From assembly GCF_001895925.1 (NCBI RefSeq), contig NZ_MPPI01000004.1, forward strand, positions 145,343 to 209,342: DNA of 64,000 nt. The letters are read 5' to 3'. The stretch is from Phormidesmis priestleyi ULC007. GTDB lineage: Bacteria > Cyanobacteriota > Cyanobacteriia > Leptolyngbyales > Leptolyngbyaceae. The notes beneath the pieces are model-generated. The model was not told the DNA's origin, made no database searches, and saw only the letters and a list, made by a program, of their open reading frames with translations. This document shows positions 36,921-46,950 of this stretch, in pieces (position 1 is the stretch's first letter; the number at the start of each line of letters is the position of its first letter). The position numbers and the translations under genes were made by a program.

Positions 36921-37358
36921 ATGACTGATTCTGCTGATCAATTGGGTGCGCCCAATCAAGTGTGCCTGCCTTGCCAAACGATCGCACAACCCTTTCCCCC
37001 TACTGCTGAGGTCACAAAAATGGAAGACTACCCGACTCAAGAACCGCCTACTCAAGCTAAGAAACAAGCTGGAGTGCGCGAAGAACGACCGACGTTTGAG
37101 CCACCTGTTGCAGGGGCGATCGCGCAAGGCAACACGGCTTGGCAATCTGATAAGAAAGTCGTTGGACTGTGGATGAATAGCGCTACTCGCAACGCTTATA
37201 TGTATGTTGATCAGGTTGGCTGGCGTAAATTTGCTGACAATTCTGATTCGGCGATCGTAGCCTTCAACGTGATCGCAGCCCATGCAAAAGCGTTAGGTAA
37301 GCCAGTTCAATATTATGAAGAAGCAGACAACAAGGTTTCTACGCTTTATGTCTGGTAG
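36921..37358 (+). CDS. Protein sharing the C-terminal module of the neighbouring C1A protease
   Basis: 145 residues. The first ~75 are Pro/Gln/Thr-rich and probably unstructured. The rest (VVGLWMNSATRNAYMYVDQVGWRKF, ending STLYVW) is homologous to the last 68 residues of the protease just upstream (LGLWTNNADRNAYVYVSEGIGWRRL, ending EVYAW): G-L-W-x-N-x-x-x-R-N-A-Y-x-Y-V, W-R-[KR] and the terminal aromatic pair are conserved. It could be a substrate, a partner or a decoy for the protease. A terminator follows at 37382. Confidence 0.8.
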   Translation: MTDSADQLGAPNQVCLPCQTIAQPFPPTAEVTKMEDYPTQEPPTQAKKQAGVREERPTFEPPVAGAIAQGNTAWQSDKKVVGLWMNSATRNAYMYVDQVGWRKFADNSDSAIVAFNVIAAHAKALGKPVQYYEEADNKVSTLYVW

Positions 37359-37381
37359 CGTTTTCGATTTTGACTAAACCT

Positions 37382-37429
37382 ATACTGTAGAAATGTTGAC
37401 TGGAACATCTCTACAGTATTTTAGTCTTT
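37382..37429 (+). terminator. Terminator after the protease-partner gene
   Basis: ATACTGTAGAAATGTT pairs with AACATCTCTACAGTAT (one mismatch) around GACTGG, followed by a T-rich run. It separates the protease pair from the inhibitor gene, which therefore needs its own promoter (TTATAAAG near 37453 is a candidate -10 region). Confidence 0.75.
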
Positions 37430-37586
37430 AAGCTTATCTAGACCTTAAGCATTTATAAAGGGCTTTTTTATGTTTCCAGTTCTATTGATTTCAGCATTCA
37501 ATTTAGCGACACCACAGACATATCTTCTGCCTCGATCGTCCCGTCCAGTTTGGTCATTTTCCCGTCCTTTCAATCATCTTAGTAAC

Positions 37587-37913
37587 ATGTCGCAGCATAC
37601 ACTCTCCCTTGCCGATTCTGGTAAAACGATCGCCCTGAAGCGAGGCGATACGATCACGATCCAACTAGCCGAAAATCCGACGACGGGCTATCGCTGGTCT
37701 GAGCCGAGCTTAGAGAACGATAGCGTGAGCCTGCAACGATCGCAGTTTGTCGGCCCGCAGAGCAACGCACCTGGGGCAGGCGGACAGCGCCTTCTAACCT
37801 TGAAAGCAGAGAAACTAGGAAAAACCACCCTCAGCCTCAAACATTGGCGTGACTGGGAAGGCGATCGGTCAGTCATTGAGCGCTTTACCCTGACGCTTCA
37901 GGTGGCTGATTAG
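37587..37913 (+). CDS. Chagasin-type (I42 family) cysteine protease inhibitor
   Basis: 108 residues from ATG 37587 (MSQHTLSLADSGKTIALKRGD). The three inhibitory loops of chagasin/ICP proteins are visible: NPTTGYRW (residues 30-37), the glycine loop GAGG at 63-66, and the third loop near HWRDW (86-90) where RPW is usual. These proteins block papain-family enzymes with tight reversible binding. Its position two genes after a C1A protease makes that enzyme the likely target. An upstream ATG at 37470 would add 39 residues of unclear nature. No clear signal peptide from the chosen start, in keeping with the protease also lacking one. Confidence 0.85.
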   Translation: MSQHTLSLADSGKTIALKRGDTITIQLAENPTTGYRWSEPSLENDSVSLQRSQFVGPQSNAPGAGGQRLLTLKAEKLGKTTLSLKHWRDWEGDRSVIERFTLTLQVAD

Positions 37914-38047
37914 GGTTGAAATTCCTTGACGCTGAGGGCTACGGCGTTATGGATTGACCGTCACTTTATTACAACCTATGAACCCGATCGAAGTTGATCC
38001 CCGAATTCCTAAATAATGGTCTTAGACCTTTAGAACGATCGTGACCC

Positions 38048-38509
38048 ATGCTCAAAACCGTTGCGGATGTGATGACACGTGACCCCATCACGGTGCGTCC
38101 CGAAACCTCCATCACAGAAGTAATTCAAGCCCTCGCAGAGCGTAAGATCAGTGGGTTGCCCGTAGTCGATGAGACGGGTAAACTAATTGGCGTAATTTCT
38201 GAAACCGATCTGATGTGGCAAGAAACCGGAGTCACGCCTCCCGCTTATATCATGATTCTCGACAGTGTGATTTATCTCGAAAATCCGACTCGCTATCAGA
38301 AAGATCTGCACAAAGCCTTGGGGCAAACCGTGGGTGAAGTCATGTCTCGCGATCCGATCTCCACCACTGCCGACAAGTCCTTACCGGATGCCGCTAGAGT
38401 GATGCACGATCGCAACATTCGCCGCTTACCCGTCTTAGACAGCGCGGGGCAGGTGGTAGGCATTCTCACCCGTGGCGATATCGTGCGGGCGATGGCGGCA
38501 GGGCAATAG
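38048..38509 (+). CDS. Two-CBS-domain protein
   Basis: 153 residues made of a CBS pair: VADVMTRDPITVRPETSITEVIQALAERKISGLPVVDE and VGEVMSRDPISTTADKSLPDAARVMHDRNIRRLPVLD. A 30-residue insertion with YIMILDSVIYLENP lies between them, as is usual in cyanobacterial stand-alone CBS proteins. In plants and cyanobacteria such proteins bind adenine nucleotides and can regulate thioredoxins or other enzymes. It is followed closely by nblB on the same strand. Confidence 0.9.
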   Translation: MLKTVADVMTRDPITVRPETSITEVIQALAERKISGLPVVDETGKLIGVISETDLMWQETGVTPPAYIMILDSVIYLENPTRYQKDLHKALGQTVGEVMSRDPISTTADKSLPDAARVMHDRNIRRLPVLDSAGQVVGILTRGDIVRAMAAGQ

Positions 38510-38544
38510 ATCCAGCACTTAAGACTCTTATTTTTGATTTAACG

Positions 38545-39210
38545 ATGACTACTACTCCTGATTCGGTTAAAGCTGCTCTTGAATCCGCAGATTTTGGTGA
38601 GCGACTGCGGGCAATTAATCACTTGCGTCAACTTGATCCGGCGATCGCGTTTGAGTTAATTAAAGCGCCCGTGGTAGACAGCAATGTGCGGGTGCGCTAT
38701 GCGGCGGTGAGTCAACTCTCATCCCTAGGGCGGCAAGACCTAGAAGCGTCACTAAAGATATTGAGAGCCGGGTTGCTTGACCCCGAACCCGACGTGCAGG
38801 CAGCCGCAGCAGACTCGATCGGCGCTTTAAAACTCACCGAAGCGTTTGACGATCTAGAAGCGCTCTATCGGCGCACTCCTGAGTGGTTGGTCAGCTTTAG
38901 CATTGTTGCCACACTGGGTGAGTTGGGCAATCTGCGGGCGTTTGAGTTATTAGAAGAAGCCTTAGCATCAGATAACGACTTACTGAAAACGGCAGCAATT
39001 GGGTCTCTCGGAGAACTAGGAGACGTTCGCGCAGTCGATCTGATCATTCCTTATGCCACTAACCCAGATTGGCAGATTCGATATCGAGTGGTGCAAGCAT
39101 TGGGCGCATTAAACACTCCAGAAGCCCGATCGATGCTAGAAACTCTAGCAACCGATGACACAGAACAAGTTGCCCAACAAGCAAAAAACTGTTTAGAGGC
39201 AATTAAATAA
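38545..39210 (+). CDS. nblB: HEAT-repeat protein, NblB-type phycobilisome degradation factor
   Basis: 221 residues of five or six HEAT-like repeats (ADFGERLRAINHLRQLDPAIAFELI, VRVRYAAVSQLSSLGRQDLEASL, PDVQAAAADSIGALKLTEAFDDL, LKTAAIGSLGELGDVRAVDLIIPY, WQIRYRVVQALGAL). The N-terminal DFGERLRAIN and the VRVRYAAVSQL block are those of NblB, the CpcE-related protein needed for phycobilisome breakdown under nutrient stress. It is distinguished from bilin lyase subunits by its length and lack of a partner gene. Assigned from memory of the family. Confidence 0.82.
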   Translation: MTTTPDSVKAALESADFGERLRAINHLRQLDPAIAFELIKAPVVDSNVRVRYAAVSQLSSLGRQDLEASLKILRAGLLDPEPDVQAAAADSIGALKLTEAFDDLEALYRRTPEWLVSFSIVATLGELGNLRAFELLEEALASDNDLLKTAAIGSLGELGDVRAVDLIIPYATNPDWQIRYRVVQALGALNTPEARSMLETLATDDTEQVAQQAKNCLEAIK

Positions 39211-39368
39211 GTAGGCGCACCCTTACCCATACTGCTAGACGGATAAAGCAGCAAGTTGAATCGCTGCCTGTGCTTGTTTGAGTCTTGACCAGACTTTTGT
39301 TCTCAGACTGTCTTTGTCAGGGTGGCGATCGCGACCTTCAGTTTGAGTTGAGTCAGACAGGCACTCAA

Positions 39369-39614
39369 CTAATCTGTGCAGAAGGAAACCTGTTGGTCGT
39401 TCATCAAAATGATGTGATCTAGTCGAATCACGGTGCCGTCTTCCAGTTTCACGTAGTCGGCGTAATTGGCGGCATACACGTCGGCAATTCGTCCTTCAAT
39501 CTCATCAGTGACATTTGCCTCAGTACGGTAGGTTATCCGACAAGTCTGGCGTAGCGTAGCAATCGCTTCTAGCTCATCGTGAAAGTCACAGCTAACGGGC
39601 GTGTAGGCATCCAT
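39369..39614 (-). CDS. Rof-like Rho-binding antiterminator family protein
   Basis: 81 residues: YTPVSCDFHDELEAIATLRQTCRITYR, then EIEGRIADVYAANYADYVKLEDGTVIRLDHII. The C-D-F-x-D-E-L-E-A start and the LEDGTVIRLDHI end are the Rof (YaeO) pattern, an Sm-like fold that inhibits Rho in enterobacteria. Cyanobacteria are generally considered to lack Rho, so the target here is unclear. ATG with AGG upstream; monocistronic. Confidence 0.75.
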   Translation of the reverse strand: MDAYTPVSCDFHDELEAIATLRQTCRITYRTEANVTDEIEGRIADVYAANYADYVKLEDGTVIRLDHIILMNDQQVSFCTD

Positions 39615-39657
39615 CGTTTTACCTGCTGGTGAAGTGGTTGTTGAAAGCAGACTAGTT

Positions 39658-39824
39658 TCAATTTAGCGTGAGTTCGACGAGTTTTTTCGCTTCGTTCTCA
39701 ACGGCTTCTGCCCCCTAAATCCCCCAAAATTGGGGGACTTTGAACCGAAAATTTTGGGGATTTAAGGGGTTTCCCGAATTCATAATTGCAGCGAACCACG
39801 TTTGTCGAACTCACGTCAATTTAG
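39658..39824. mobile_element. MITE with CGTGAGTTCGAC ends and 9-bp target duplication
   Basis: Ends CGTGAGTTCGAC (39667-39678) and GTCGAACTCACG (39804-39815) are perfect inverts and differ from the copy at 7191 by one base in the shared TCAGTTCGAC part. TCAATTTAG flanks both sides (39658-39666, 39816-39824). The interior carries the CCCCCTAAATCCCCC core in reverse orientation. Confidence 0.85.
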
Positions 39825-39875
39825 CATCTCGATCGTTAACTCGGATCTTGCACCCGTCTCAACTACTTCCCGCTC

Positions 39876-39992
39876 GCCCGCCCTGAGTTAAAATTCGGGC
39901 TAATCGCCAAAGTTCTCTGAAGAGAACCGAGCCAAAATTTCAACCCATTTCAATGGGTTTGAGCGATGAGCCAGGAACTTGAGTTCTGGGCG
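39876..39992. repeat. Dispersed repeat, CGCCCTGAG...TTCTGGGCG family, copy 2
   Basis: Opens CCGCCCTGAGTTAAAATTCG followed by GGGCTAAT and ends GAGCCAGGAACTTGAGTTCT followed by GGGCG. Same ends as 11641-11764. Confidence 0.65.
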
Positions 39993-40104
39993 GTTGTTGC
40001 GAGAGGTGCAAGATCTAAGTTGTCCTACATCTCGATCGCTTGAGTTGCAAGTTTAATGATGCCCCTACGTCCGTTTGTCGTACAACATAGTAATACTCCT
40101 CTAG

Positions 40105-41289
40105 TCAATTATTTCTCTCAGAGTAGCGTTTTACTAGGGTTTGTGCAGCCGCATAGTGTTGTTGCGCTAAACTCGCAGGTGCCAAAATCTGAACATGTTC
40201 CATATAGCGACAAAGCCAGAAACCAAACTCTTGGAGAGAACGGCTAGGCAGCTTAATCTGGTAGTCTACATATTCAGGTTCGTCCGTTTCAGGGTTAATC
40301 GCACCCAATAATATCTTTTGATGGGGATGACGGTAGTTGCCTTCGACAATAAAGCGACTCACAGGGGGATAAAATCTCACTTTGACCAGATCAAATGTCA
40401 ATTGCTCTGTTAACTCAGCTTTCTGCTCTGTTGGGTTTCCTAAAAATAATCCCCACCCATTTTTAAGCAGGCGATGGGCGAGGGTCAAACTTTGTCGTTG
40501 GAGATCACTTCCTCTCCCTTCACTTCTCAAGATTTTGCAGTAATTCTTGAGGCGATTCATGCGATAGATGACAAGATGTCCGTCCTCCAATCTCTCGCCC
40601 AACAAATACCAAGCAACATCATGATAAATCAGTTGGAGGGGGTAGATCTGAAGGGTAGCGTAGTCCTGACGACCATAGGGATTGAGATACTGCACCAGTT
40701 CGATCGCTTGCCCCTGACAAATTGCAGGTTCTAGAACCTCCAGTTGGTGAAATAAGGTATCTTGGTTTGCGCCTCGTCGGATCATTTCATCGGGATCTGT
40801 TGCCACGATCGCGCGATTGAGATGCTCTCGCACTGGGTAAAACAAATTGCCATCGAGTTCCAGATCTAATCCTCGCAAACGACGCTTTAACTGCACTTGC
40901 GCCTGACGAGCTTGTGGATCGCCTTGGTATTTTGCCAGTGAAGCTAAAGCATTGAGGGCAAGACGCAGTTCACTTTGGGTTAAGCCACCTGTTCCCAAGT
41001 AGTAGCCCGATCGATAACGTCTCTGGCTCAGAATGCCATACCGTCGTAAGGTCACTAAATCTTTGCGAAGGGTTGGAATCGAGTAATGAGGTAGTTGGAT
41101 GCCCTGGGTCTGGGCGATCATTTGCATTGCAGCTTGCACCAACTCTAAAGCCGCTTCAACTGTAGTGTCAGTTTCTAGCGGATCGCGATCGCCGATACCC
41201 GGATGCTGGACGAAGGTGGCGATCAGCAATAGGAGCCGATCGAGGGCGGCACGATCGCGATAAGGATGCAGATCAATTGATTCAGGCAT
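40105..41289 (-). CDS. WYL-domain transcriptional regulator of the CRISPR locus
   Basis: 394 residues. The N-terminus has a winged-helix-like part (LPHYSIPTLRKDLVTLRRYGILSQRRYRSGYYLG). A WYL domain follows around residues 195-260 with QIYPLQLIYHDVAWYLLGERLEDGHLVIYRMNRLKN, and a C-terminal extension after it. It is transcribed divergently from the cas operon across a 180-bp gap. In Synechocystis a protein of this type (Sll7009) represses a CRISPR locus, so control of the adjacent operon is the obvious reading; the ligand of the WYL domain is unknown. Confidence 0.85.
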   Translation of the reverse strand: MPESIDLHPYRDRAALDRLLLLIATFVQHPGIGDRDPLETDTTVEAALELVQAAMQMIAQTQGIQLPHYSIPTLRKDLVTLRRYGILSQRRYRSGYYLGTGGLTQSELRLALNALASLAKYQGDPQARQAQVQLKRRLRGLDLELDGNLFYPVREHLNRAIVATDPDEMIRRGANQDTLFHQLEVLEPAICQGQAIELVQYLNPYGRQDYATLQIYPLQLIYHDVAWYLLGERLEDGHLVIYRMNRLKNYCKILRSEGRGSDLQRQSLTLAHRLLKNGWGLFLGNPTEQKAELTEQLTFDLVKVRFYPPVSRFIVEGNYRHPHQKILLGAINPETDEPEYVDYQIKLPSRSLQEFGFWLCRYMEHVQILAPASLAQQHYAAAQTLVKRYSERNN

Positions 41290-41344
41290 GATTTGTCAAG
41301 CAATTAGCAATATTCATTAGAAATACCCGATCTCTTCAAAAAGC

Positions 41345-41373
41345 TTACATGGTAGATATTTCAGCTTTATATA
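41345..41373 (+). promoter_or_regulatory. Putative promoter of the type III-B operon
   Basis: TTACAT (41345-41350) and TATATA (41368-41373) with 17-base spacing lie in the divergent gap between the WYL gene and cas10. The predicted leader is about 90 bases. The gap is the expected place for WYL operators, but I see no clear palindrome. Confidence 0.5.
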
Positions 41374-41469
41374 AAAACAGATGAATTATTGTTAGTTGCT
41401 AGGAGCAAATGGGCAAGCTTGGCTACAGTGAGAAGAAATCTGCCGCCTTACCTAACGAGATTGACCTGC

Positions 41470-44016
<2,547 letters not shown>

Positions 44017-44021
44017 GGAAA

Positions 44022-44855
44022 ATGGTCATGTATCAACGAGCTTACGGTATTATCGAAACCCTGGCACCGCTTCATGTTGGAGCAACGGCAGGAGAAGAAA
44101 ATGGCAACCTCAATCTGGTCTTTCGAGATCAGTTTACTCAAACCGGGATTGTTCCTGGTAGCTCGATTCGAGGACGGTTTCGATCGGAGATGCGACGCGA
44201 TCAGGCAGGCAGTGAGAACCACTGGTACGGTGCATCCGCAGACACAGTTGAGTCAGATTCAACAACAGAATCAGTGATTAAGTTTGAGTATGCGTCATTG
44301 CTGTGGTTGCCCGTCTTTTGTCCGGGTCAGCCTGTCGTATGGGTCAGTTGTCCAAAGCTACTGAAGCGCTATCAGCGCATCGTGGGTGACGAACTTAAGA
44401 ACGCTAAGATACCTAAAGAATACACAGGTTCATCAACGCTAAAAACACTTGATGTAGAGCGCAAAAAGAAGCTCTTCTTCAACTTTGGATTTTTGGAACT
44501 TAAGCAAACAGAGAGTCTGAAAATTTGGTTTCCCGATGGTGAGGAACTGCCTGCGGTGATCGTGGCTGACAATGAGATTGGGATGATCCACGATATGGCG
44601 CTTTATCGTCAAAGTCGAGTGCGTCTGAAGGATAACGAGAAACGGGTAGATGGGGGTGGATTTTTCAACACCGAAGCACTGCCCGAAGGAACGGTGATGG
44701 TTTTCCCGATCGCTATTCGAGCCACTGAACCGCAGCAATCTTGGATGCCCTTTGGTGAAGGAAATCAAAGCGGTGAAATTTACTTGGGTGGGCTAGAGTC
44801 GATCGGGTTTGGTAATTGTCAGATTACGCTCAAGGGCGAAGGAGTAGCCGCATGA
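44022..44855 (+). CDS. cmr4: Cmr4 (Cas7-group RAMP backbone subunit)
   Basis: 277 residues. The start AYGIIETLAPLHVGATAGEENGNLNL with FRDQFTQTGIVPGSSIRGRFR is the RAMP pattern of Cmr4 (L-H-x-G...IPGSSIRG). The end GEGNQSGEIYLGGLESIGFGNCQI carries the glycine-rich loop. Cmr4 forms the filament along the crRNA and supplies the aspartate that cuts target RNA every six nucleotides; the candidate here is the Asp in FRDQFTQTG. It starts five bases after cmr3 and overlaps cmr5 by four (ATGA). Confidence 0.92.
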   Translation: MVMYQRAYGIIETLAPLHVGATAGEENGNLNLVFRDQFTQTGIVPGSSIRGRFRSEMRRDQAGSENHWYGASADTVESDSTTESVIKFEYASLLWLPVFCPGQPVVWVSCPKLLKRYQRIVGDELKNAKIPKEYTGSSTLKTLDVERKKKLFFNFGFLELKQTESLKIWFPDGEELPAVIVADNEIGMIHDMALYRQSRVRLKDNEKRVDGGGFFNTEALPEGTVMVFPIAIRATEPQQSWMPFGEGNQSGEIYLGGLESIGFGNCQITLKGEGVAA

Positions 44856-45262
44856 CTTGGAAGCTATACGAAATCGATCGCACTGCCCACGATTTGGTGC
44901 TGAAGTTCCGCGATCAAGATGTTTTGGGTGAAAGCCACAAGATGCGCGCTACTACTGTTTATGGACTAGAACGGTTTTGGGGAGAACATTTGCGACTCGA
45001 CCAGAAGGAGCAAGATCAACACAAGGCAGCGTTCTGGAAGGCAACGTGGGATGAACTTTGCCAGATCATGAAGCAAGCAGGAATCACCATTCCGAATGAC
45101 AAAGTTAACACTAAAGACACTAACTCGATCAAAGCCATGTCAGCAAAGCTGTGGGCTTTTGATATTGAGCAGCGCAAGATTGCTTTGGCAATTTTAATCG
45201 AGCTTTGCAATAGCTTAGTTTGGTGGACACAGCGATACAAAAAGCCAAGCAATGGAAGGTAA
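44852..45262 (+). CDS. cmr5: Cmr5 (Cas11, small subunit)
   Basis: 136 residues from ATG 44852 (MTWKLYEIDRTAHDLVLKF), start overlapping the cmr4 stop. All helical, with KLWAFDIEQRKIALAILIELCNSLVWWTQRYKK at the end. Size and position fit Cmr5, though the N-terminal 50 residues are not typical of the small Cmr5 of other phyla. It would stack along the crRNA-target duplex opposite Cmr4. Confidence 0.78.
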   Translation: MTWKLYEIDRTAHDLVLKFRDQDVLGESHKMRATTVYGLERFWGEHLRLDQKEQDQHKAAFWKATWDELCQIMKQAGITIPNDKVNTKDTNSIKAMSAKLWAFDIEQRKIALAILIELCNSLVWWTQRYKKPSNGR

Positions 45263-45268
45263 TGCAAC

Positions 45269-46939
45269 ATGCCAGATCATGATTATGTTCCATTGATGTT
45301 TCAGGCGCAGGTGGGGGGACGATCGCAGATTCAGCGGTTGATTCCGCACCAGAAAGAGGATCAACAAGCCTACGACTGGGCGAAGCAATGGCAAGAAGCC
45401 TGTGACCATAAAACGGTTCCGCAGTTTGAGGCGCATGTCAAAACTCGCGAGTGTCGATTCACTTGGCGGATGGTGACAAATAGCGGTCAAGATGCCGGAG
45501 TGATTCGTCCGGTGATTGGCGATCGAGGCTGGGCTTACTTTCCTGGCTCTAGCATGAAGGGCGCATTTTTGAGAGCTTGCAAGCAGCTTTGTCCTGCTGA
45601 TGAGGTGTTGCAATTTTGCGGTGGCAAAGGCAAAGATGGAGAACTTCATCCGGGAGTGTTGCGCTTTCATGGCGGCTATCCTAAGAATGCTGAGTGGCTG
45701 AATGATTCGCTAGTTGATATAGTGCATCCTCAAGAAGATTTTCAGACCAAAGATCAAAGTAGCCACAGCCCTAATATTTTGATTTCACTGCATCAACCAA
45801 CCTTTGTATTTGGGATTTCTAGCACAGAACCGTTGATTAATGATCAATGGGAAACGGTCTGGAAAGTCTGGCAGGCAGCACTAGAACGAGGACTCGGTTC
45901 GCGGGTAAGTGCGGGCTATGGGCAAATTTCAACCCACAGTGGCAACAAGCTGATAGGCTTTGCGCTATCGGGTGAAGGGCAAGCTTCTAAACTGATCAAT
46001 GGGCAGGGCGAGTTTCGATCGAACATTTTCAAGGCAGCACTGCGGGGGCACACGCGACGCTTGTTTAATGGCATCACCGACGAGAAGACGGTTGACACAA
46101 TTACGAAGCGGTTGTGGGGTGGAATTGGCAAAGGAGAAGAGGCGACGGTCGGCTTACTAGGCATTGCTTTTAGTGCGCCGGATCTGGAGCTAGATGAATG
46201 GCGATCGCCTGTGAATCGAAATAACGTGGCTCCTGTGTATGAGACGGGGGATGCAGTGCTAGATGTTTTGTTGATGAAGTCTGACCTCACGCCAGAACAG
46301 CGAGACGAGTTAAGACTATTCACGATCCGGTTGATGAAGTTTGCCATGCTGCTAGGAGGATTTGGGAAATCTTGGCGACGCGCAGATCATCGCAAATTCT
46401 TTCCAGACTACCAGCGGCAGATGATTGGTTGCCACTGGCAGTTTACGAAGCGTTCCTATCCCTTATACATTCCATTTGGTGATAACCTTGCACCGATCGC
46501 CAAATTTCTAGACACCTTTCACGTAAAGGGGAAAGAGTTTTTTGAGTTACAGAACATTGCTAATCGAAGCAATCCAACTTCTGGAATTCGGGAAGCTTGG
46601 CGCAAAGATAATGTGCAAGTCTGGGGACGATTGGCTGAAGATGAAGAAGACCATCTTGCGATCGATTGGCTGCACCAGGACTATAAGAAAGGATTCTCGA
46701 TCAAGCAATCTGAGTTAACTGGACAAATGAGCCAGGTGGGTCGAATGTGGCATCGAATGTATCCCCGGTTTCGCAGAGTTACGACTAGTGAAGGCAAAGA
46801 TGTCTGGAAACCGACTGATCAGTATGCTGAACTGCTGACGATTTTTCCAAACGTCACAAGGAATGAGCAAGAGAAACAAAAGGCACAAGATTTTCTAAAA
46901 TTCTTGGCTCAAGAGACTGACTTCAAACAGCTTTGGTAG
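45269..46939 (+). CDS. Long RAMP protein, Cmr6-like with a second Cas7-type module
   Basis: 556 residues, about twice the usual Cmr6. Module 1 has GWAYFPGSSMKGAFLRACK (residues ~87-105) and ERGLGSRVSAGYGQIST (~210-225), the Cmr6-type signature and glycine loop. Module 2 starts FRSNIFKAALRGHTRRLFNG (~249-268) with RLWGGIGKGEEATVGLLGI after it, again a RAMP-type loop and strand. A C-terminal region of about 200 residues follows with GGFGKSWRRADHRKFFPDYQR. No separate cmr1 is present, so one protein may take the places of both Cmr6 and Cmr1. It is a known layout in cyanobacterial III-B variants, as far as I recall. Confidence 0.82.
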   Translation: MPDHDYVPLMFQAQVGGRSQIQRLIPHQKEDQQAYDWAKQWQEACDHKTVPQFEAHVKTRECRFTWRMVTNSGQDAGVIRPVIGDRGWAYFPGSSMKGAFLRACKQLCPADEVLQFCGGKGKDGELHPGVLRFHGGYPKNAEWLNDSLVDIVHPQEDFQTKDQSSHSPNILISLHQPTFVFGISSTEPLINDQWETVWKVWQAALERGLGSRVSAGYGQISTHSGNKLIGFALSGEGQASKLINGQGEFRSNIFKAALRGHTRRLFNGITDEKTVDTITKRLWGGIGKGEEATVGLLGIAFSAPDLELDEWRSPVNRNNVAPVYETGDAVLDVLLMKSDLTPEQRDELRLFTIRLMKFAMLLGGFGKSWRRADHRKFFPDYQRQMIGCHWQFTKRSYPLYIPFGDNLAPIAKFLDTFHVKGKEFFELQNIANRSNPTSGIREAWRKDNVQVWGRLAEDEEDHLAIDWLHQDYKKGFSIKQSELTGQMSQVGRMWHRMYPRFRRVTTSEGKDVWKPTDQYAELLTIFPNVTRNEQEKQKAQDFLKFLAQETDFKQLW

Positions 46940-46950
46940 AGAAATCAAAC

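Larger units (their letters stand above)
39615..40104. other. Repeat-filled gap between rof-like and WYL genes
   Basis: It contains the MITE at 39658-39824 and a copy of the CGCCC...GGGCG repeat at 39876-39992. No gene is visible. Confidence 0.55.

Noticed and set aside
41389..41469. Upstream extension of cas10 from a TTG at 41389
   Set aside because: The added residues are not typical and would begin inside the predicted leader; ATG 41470 starts exactly at the conserved Cmr2 N-terminus.
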